Shown one piece after another: positions 62,412 to 64,000 of a stretch of DNA of 64,000 nt. The DNA is from Pandoraea fibrosis (GTDB lineage: Bacteria > Pseudomonadota > Gammaproteobacteria > Burkholderiales > Burkholderiaceae), in assembly GCF_000807775.2 (NCBI RefSeq), contig NZ_CP047385.1:4464001-4528000 (forward strand), given 5' to 3'. Positions within the stretch are counted from its first letter, which is position 1; each line of letters starts with the position of its first letter. The notes under the pieces are model-generated. The model saw only the letters and a program-made list of their open reading frames with translations, did not search any database and had not been told where the DNA came from. A program made the position numbers and the translations under genes.

Positions 62412-63185
62412 TTAGCCGCCCATGCGGTTGGCGAGCGTGCCCAGTCCGTCGATGCTCACTTCCACCAGCGCGCCCTCTTTCATCGAGCCAACGCCAATCG
62501 AGGTGCCCACCGCGATCACGTCGCCCGGCAGCAGGGTCATGTCCTGCGAGAGACGCGCGACGAGTTGCCACGGGTTGAAGATCATGTCCGCAAGCGGGTA
62601 GCGCTGACGCTCCGTGCCGTCGAGTCGCGTGACCAGTTCGGCTTCGTGCCAGTCGAAGTCCTGCGCAATCACCGGGCCGATGCAGCCAAACGTGTCGAAG
62701 CCCTTGGCGCGCGTCCACTGCGCGAAATTACCGTCCTGCTCGATGATTTCAGCGGCGGTGACGTCGTTGACCAACGTATAGCCGAGGATGTGATCGCGCG
62801 CGGCTTCCTCGCTCACATGGCTTGCGCGCTTGCCGATCACCACGCCCAGTTCGCCCTCGAAAACGATCTTGCCGGCATACGACGCCGGACGACGAATCAC
62901 TGCGTCGGGCCCGGACAGCGACGTCGCAGGCTTGATGAGGAAGAGCGGATGCGACGGCGCGGCTTTGCCGAGCTTCGCGCCGAGCGCGTGAAAGTTGTTC
63001 CACAGCGCCACGATTTTCGAGGGCTCGCAGGGGCACAGCAGATCGACGGCGTCGCGCGCAATCGTCGCGCCCGTGGCAATCGGCTGCTCGAAGAGACTGC
63101 CGCGATGTTCGAGAATGTGGTCGCCCTGCAGCAGGCCGAAGCCGATGCGGCCATGGGCGGTCTTGAAACGGGTCCAGAGCTTCAT
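62412..63185 (-). CDS. Fumarylacetoacetate hydrolase family protein
   Basis: 257 residues from the ATG at 63183-63185 (frame open further upstream without family sequence). The metal-binding motif is IVFEGELGVVIGKRA, and ILGYTLVNDVTAAEI, KGFDTFGCIGPVI and LLPGDVIAVGTSIGVG complete the FAH fold. Likely cleaves a beta-diketone or acylpyruvate, or acts as a decarboxylase/isomerase. It follows the CoA-transferase gene by 122 bp on the same strand, so the two may belong to one catabolic unit. Confidence 0.88.
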   Translation of the reverse strand: MKLWTRFKTAHGRIGFGLLQGDHILEHRGSLFEQPIATGATIARDAVDLLCPCEPSKIVALWNNFHALGAKLGKAAPSHPLFLIKPATSLSGPDAVIRRPASYAGKIVFEGELGVVIGKRASHVSEEAARDHILGYTLVNDVTAAEIIEQDGNFAQWTRAKGFDTFGCIGPVIAQDFDWHEAELVTRLDGTERQRYPLADMIFNPWQLVARLSQDMTLLPGDVIAVGTSIGVGSMKEGALVEVSIDGLGTLANRMGG

Positions 63186-63307
63186 GCGTTTGCCATTCCT
63201 GTAACGTCCCGGCGGTGCGGCAGGTTTCGCCGCGCGCACGCCGGGCACGATGTCTTGAAGTCATTCACATCTGCCTTGTGCAGACACTTGCGCGCGTGCG
63301 CCGTCGC

Positions 63308-64000
63308 TTACAACGCGCCGACTTCGCGCAGCGCCGCAATCTGTTGCGCGCTGTAGCCGAACTCCGCGAGCACATCGTCGGTGTGCTCACCCAGCAGCGG
63401 CGAGCGCTCCACATGCGTGGGGCTGTCCGAGAGCTTGATCGGGTTGCCGACGGTGAGGTATTTGCCACGCTTCGGGTGATCGACTTCGACGATGGTGCCG
63501 GTCTCGCGCAGCGACATGTCTTCCGCGATTTCCTTCATCGAGAGAATCGGGCCGCACGGAATGTCGTACTCGTTGAGAATCGCCATGACCTCGAACTTGG
63601 TCTTCGTCATCGTCCATTGCTCGATCGTGTCGAAGATCTCGCGCAGACGCGGCAGACGGGCACGCGGCGTGGCGTATTCCGGATGCTCGACCCATTCGGG
63701 CTTACCGATCACCTTGCAGATCGATCCCCACACCGGAGCCTGCGTAATGAAGTAGATGTAGGCGTTCGGGTCCGTCTCCCAGCCCTGGCATTTGAGAATC
63801 CAGCCCGGCTGGCCACCGCCTGACGCATTGCCGGCACGCGGCACCGCATCGCCGAACTGGCCGTTCGGGAACTGCGGATACTCTTCCATCACGCGTGCGC
63901 GCTCGAGACGCTGCTGATCACGCAGCTTCACCCGGCACAGGTTCAGCACACCGTCCTGCATGGCGGCCAGCACGCGCTGCCCCTGCCCCGTCATCGTGCG
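63308..64000 (-). CDS. frc: Formyl-CoA:oxalate CoA-transferase, C-terminal part (5' end outside window)
   Basis: About 230 residues are visible; the frame runs off the right edge, so the N-terminal half including the catalytic Asp is missing. The segment [25 protein letters not shown] (glycine-rich loop and following strand) and [18 protein letters not shown] ... [28 protein letters not shown] are close to E. coli Frc. It exchanges CoA from formyl-CoA to oxalate, releasing formate and feeding oxalyl-CoA decarboxylase. Paralogues such as YfdE-type transferases are possible but the loop favours Frc. Confidence 0.87.
   Translation of the reverse strand, partial: RTMTGQGQRVLAAMQDGVLNLCRVKLRDQQRLERARVMEEYPQFPNGQFGDAVPRAGNASGGGQPGWILKCQGWETDPNAYIYFITQAPVWGSICKVIGKPEWVEHPEYATPRARLPRLREIFDTIEQWTMTKTKFEVMAILNEYDIPCGPILSMKEIAEDMSLRETGTIVEVDHPKRGKYLTVGNPIKLSDSPTHVERSPLLGEHTDDVLAEFGYSAQQIAALREVGAL

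Overview
The window is about 64 kb of GC-rich chromosomal DNA that looks like a Burkholderiaceae betaproteobacterium. A Pandoraea-type genome is my best guess, from the combination of a FecI/FecR iron cluster with DUF4198/DUF3649/PepSY/DUF3325 genes, a selenocysteine formate dehydrogenase locus, a pqiAABC operon, split pntAA-pntAB-pntB genes and a formyl-CoA:oxalate CoA-transferase. The genus is inference; no rRNA or other marker in the window settles it.

Layout. 0-6 kb: end of iscS, a MarR regulator, an outer-membrane barrel protein, and an mgtA Mg2+ ATPase preceded on the same strand by a 56-codon ORF with a strong ribosome binding site and by a stand-alone MgtC-tail-like (ACT-like) domain gene. 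6.2-13.6 kb: iron acquisition operon under a near-consensus Fur box (ECF sigma, anti-sigma, TonB-dependent receptor and four accessory inner-membrane or periplasmic genes with ATGA overlaps). 13.6-24.8 kb: ribA, a GntR/symporter/threonine aldolase operon, a DUF2167-M50 pair, a LysE exporter, and an aminotransferase-permease operon with an RpiR regulator. 24.8-27.9 kb: a lower-GC, gene-poor segment abutting the selenocysteine tRNA, with a Cys-rich secreted protein, an orphan CblD/CfaE-type pilus tip subunit preceded by five 8-bp tandem repeats, and tRNA-like or other structured sequences ending in a perfect terminator.

27.9-37.2 kb: a complete selenocysteine and formate dehydrogenase locus on one strand (fdoG with in-frame UGA, fdoH, fdoI, fdhE, selA, selB, selC). 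It carries the enzyme, its maturation factor and the whole Sec-decoding set except selD. 37.4-44 kb: pqiA (two separate half-size genes), pqiB and pqiC, then a hybrid histidine kinase facing a LuxR-type response regulator. 44-50 kb: a branched-chain-amino-acid-type binding protein, a DHA2 exporter, a low-complexity hypothetical and a GH15 hydrolase.

50-64 kb: small catabolic modules, each beside its own regulator (CoA-transferase + crotonase with GntR; hydratase with GntR; MFS), a 537-bp spacer with paired DnaA-box-like arms, a LysR gene, the pntAA-pntAB-pntB transhydrogenase, another LysR gene, a fumarylacetoacetate-hydrolase-family gene and the C-terminal part of frc, which runs off the right edge. 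If frc works with an oxalyl-CoA decarboxylase outside the window, the formate it yields would be a natural substrate for the formate dehydrogenase at 32-37 kb. The least explained parts are the 25-28 kb segment, the mgtA leader region and the DnaA-box-like pairs at 56.4 kb.
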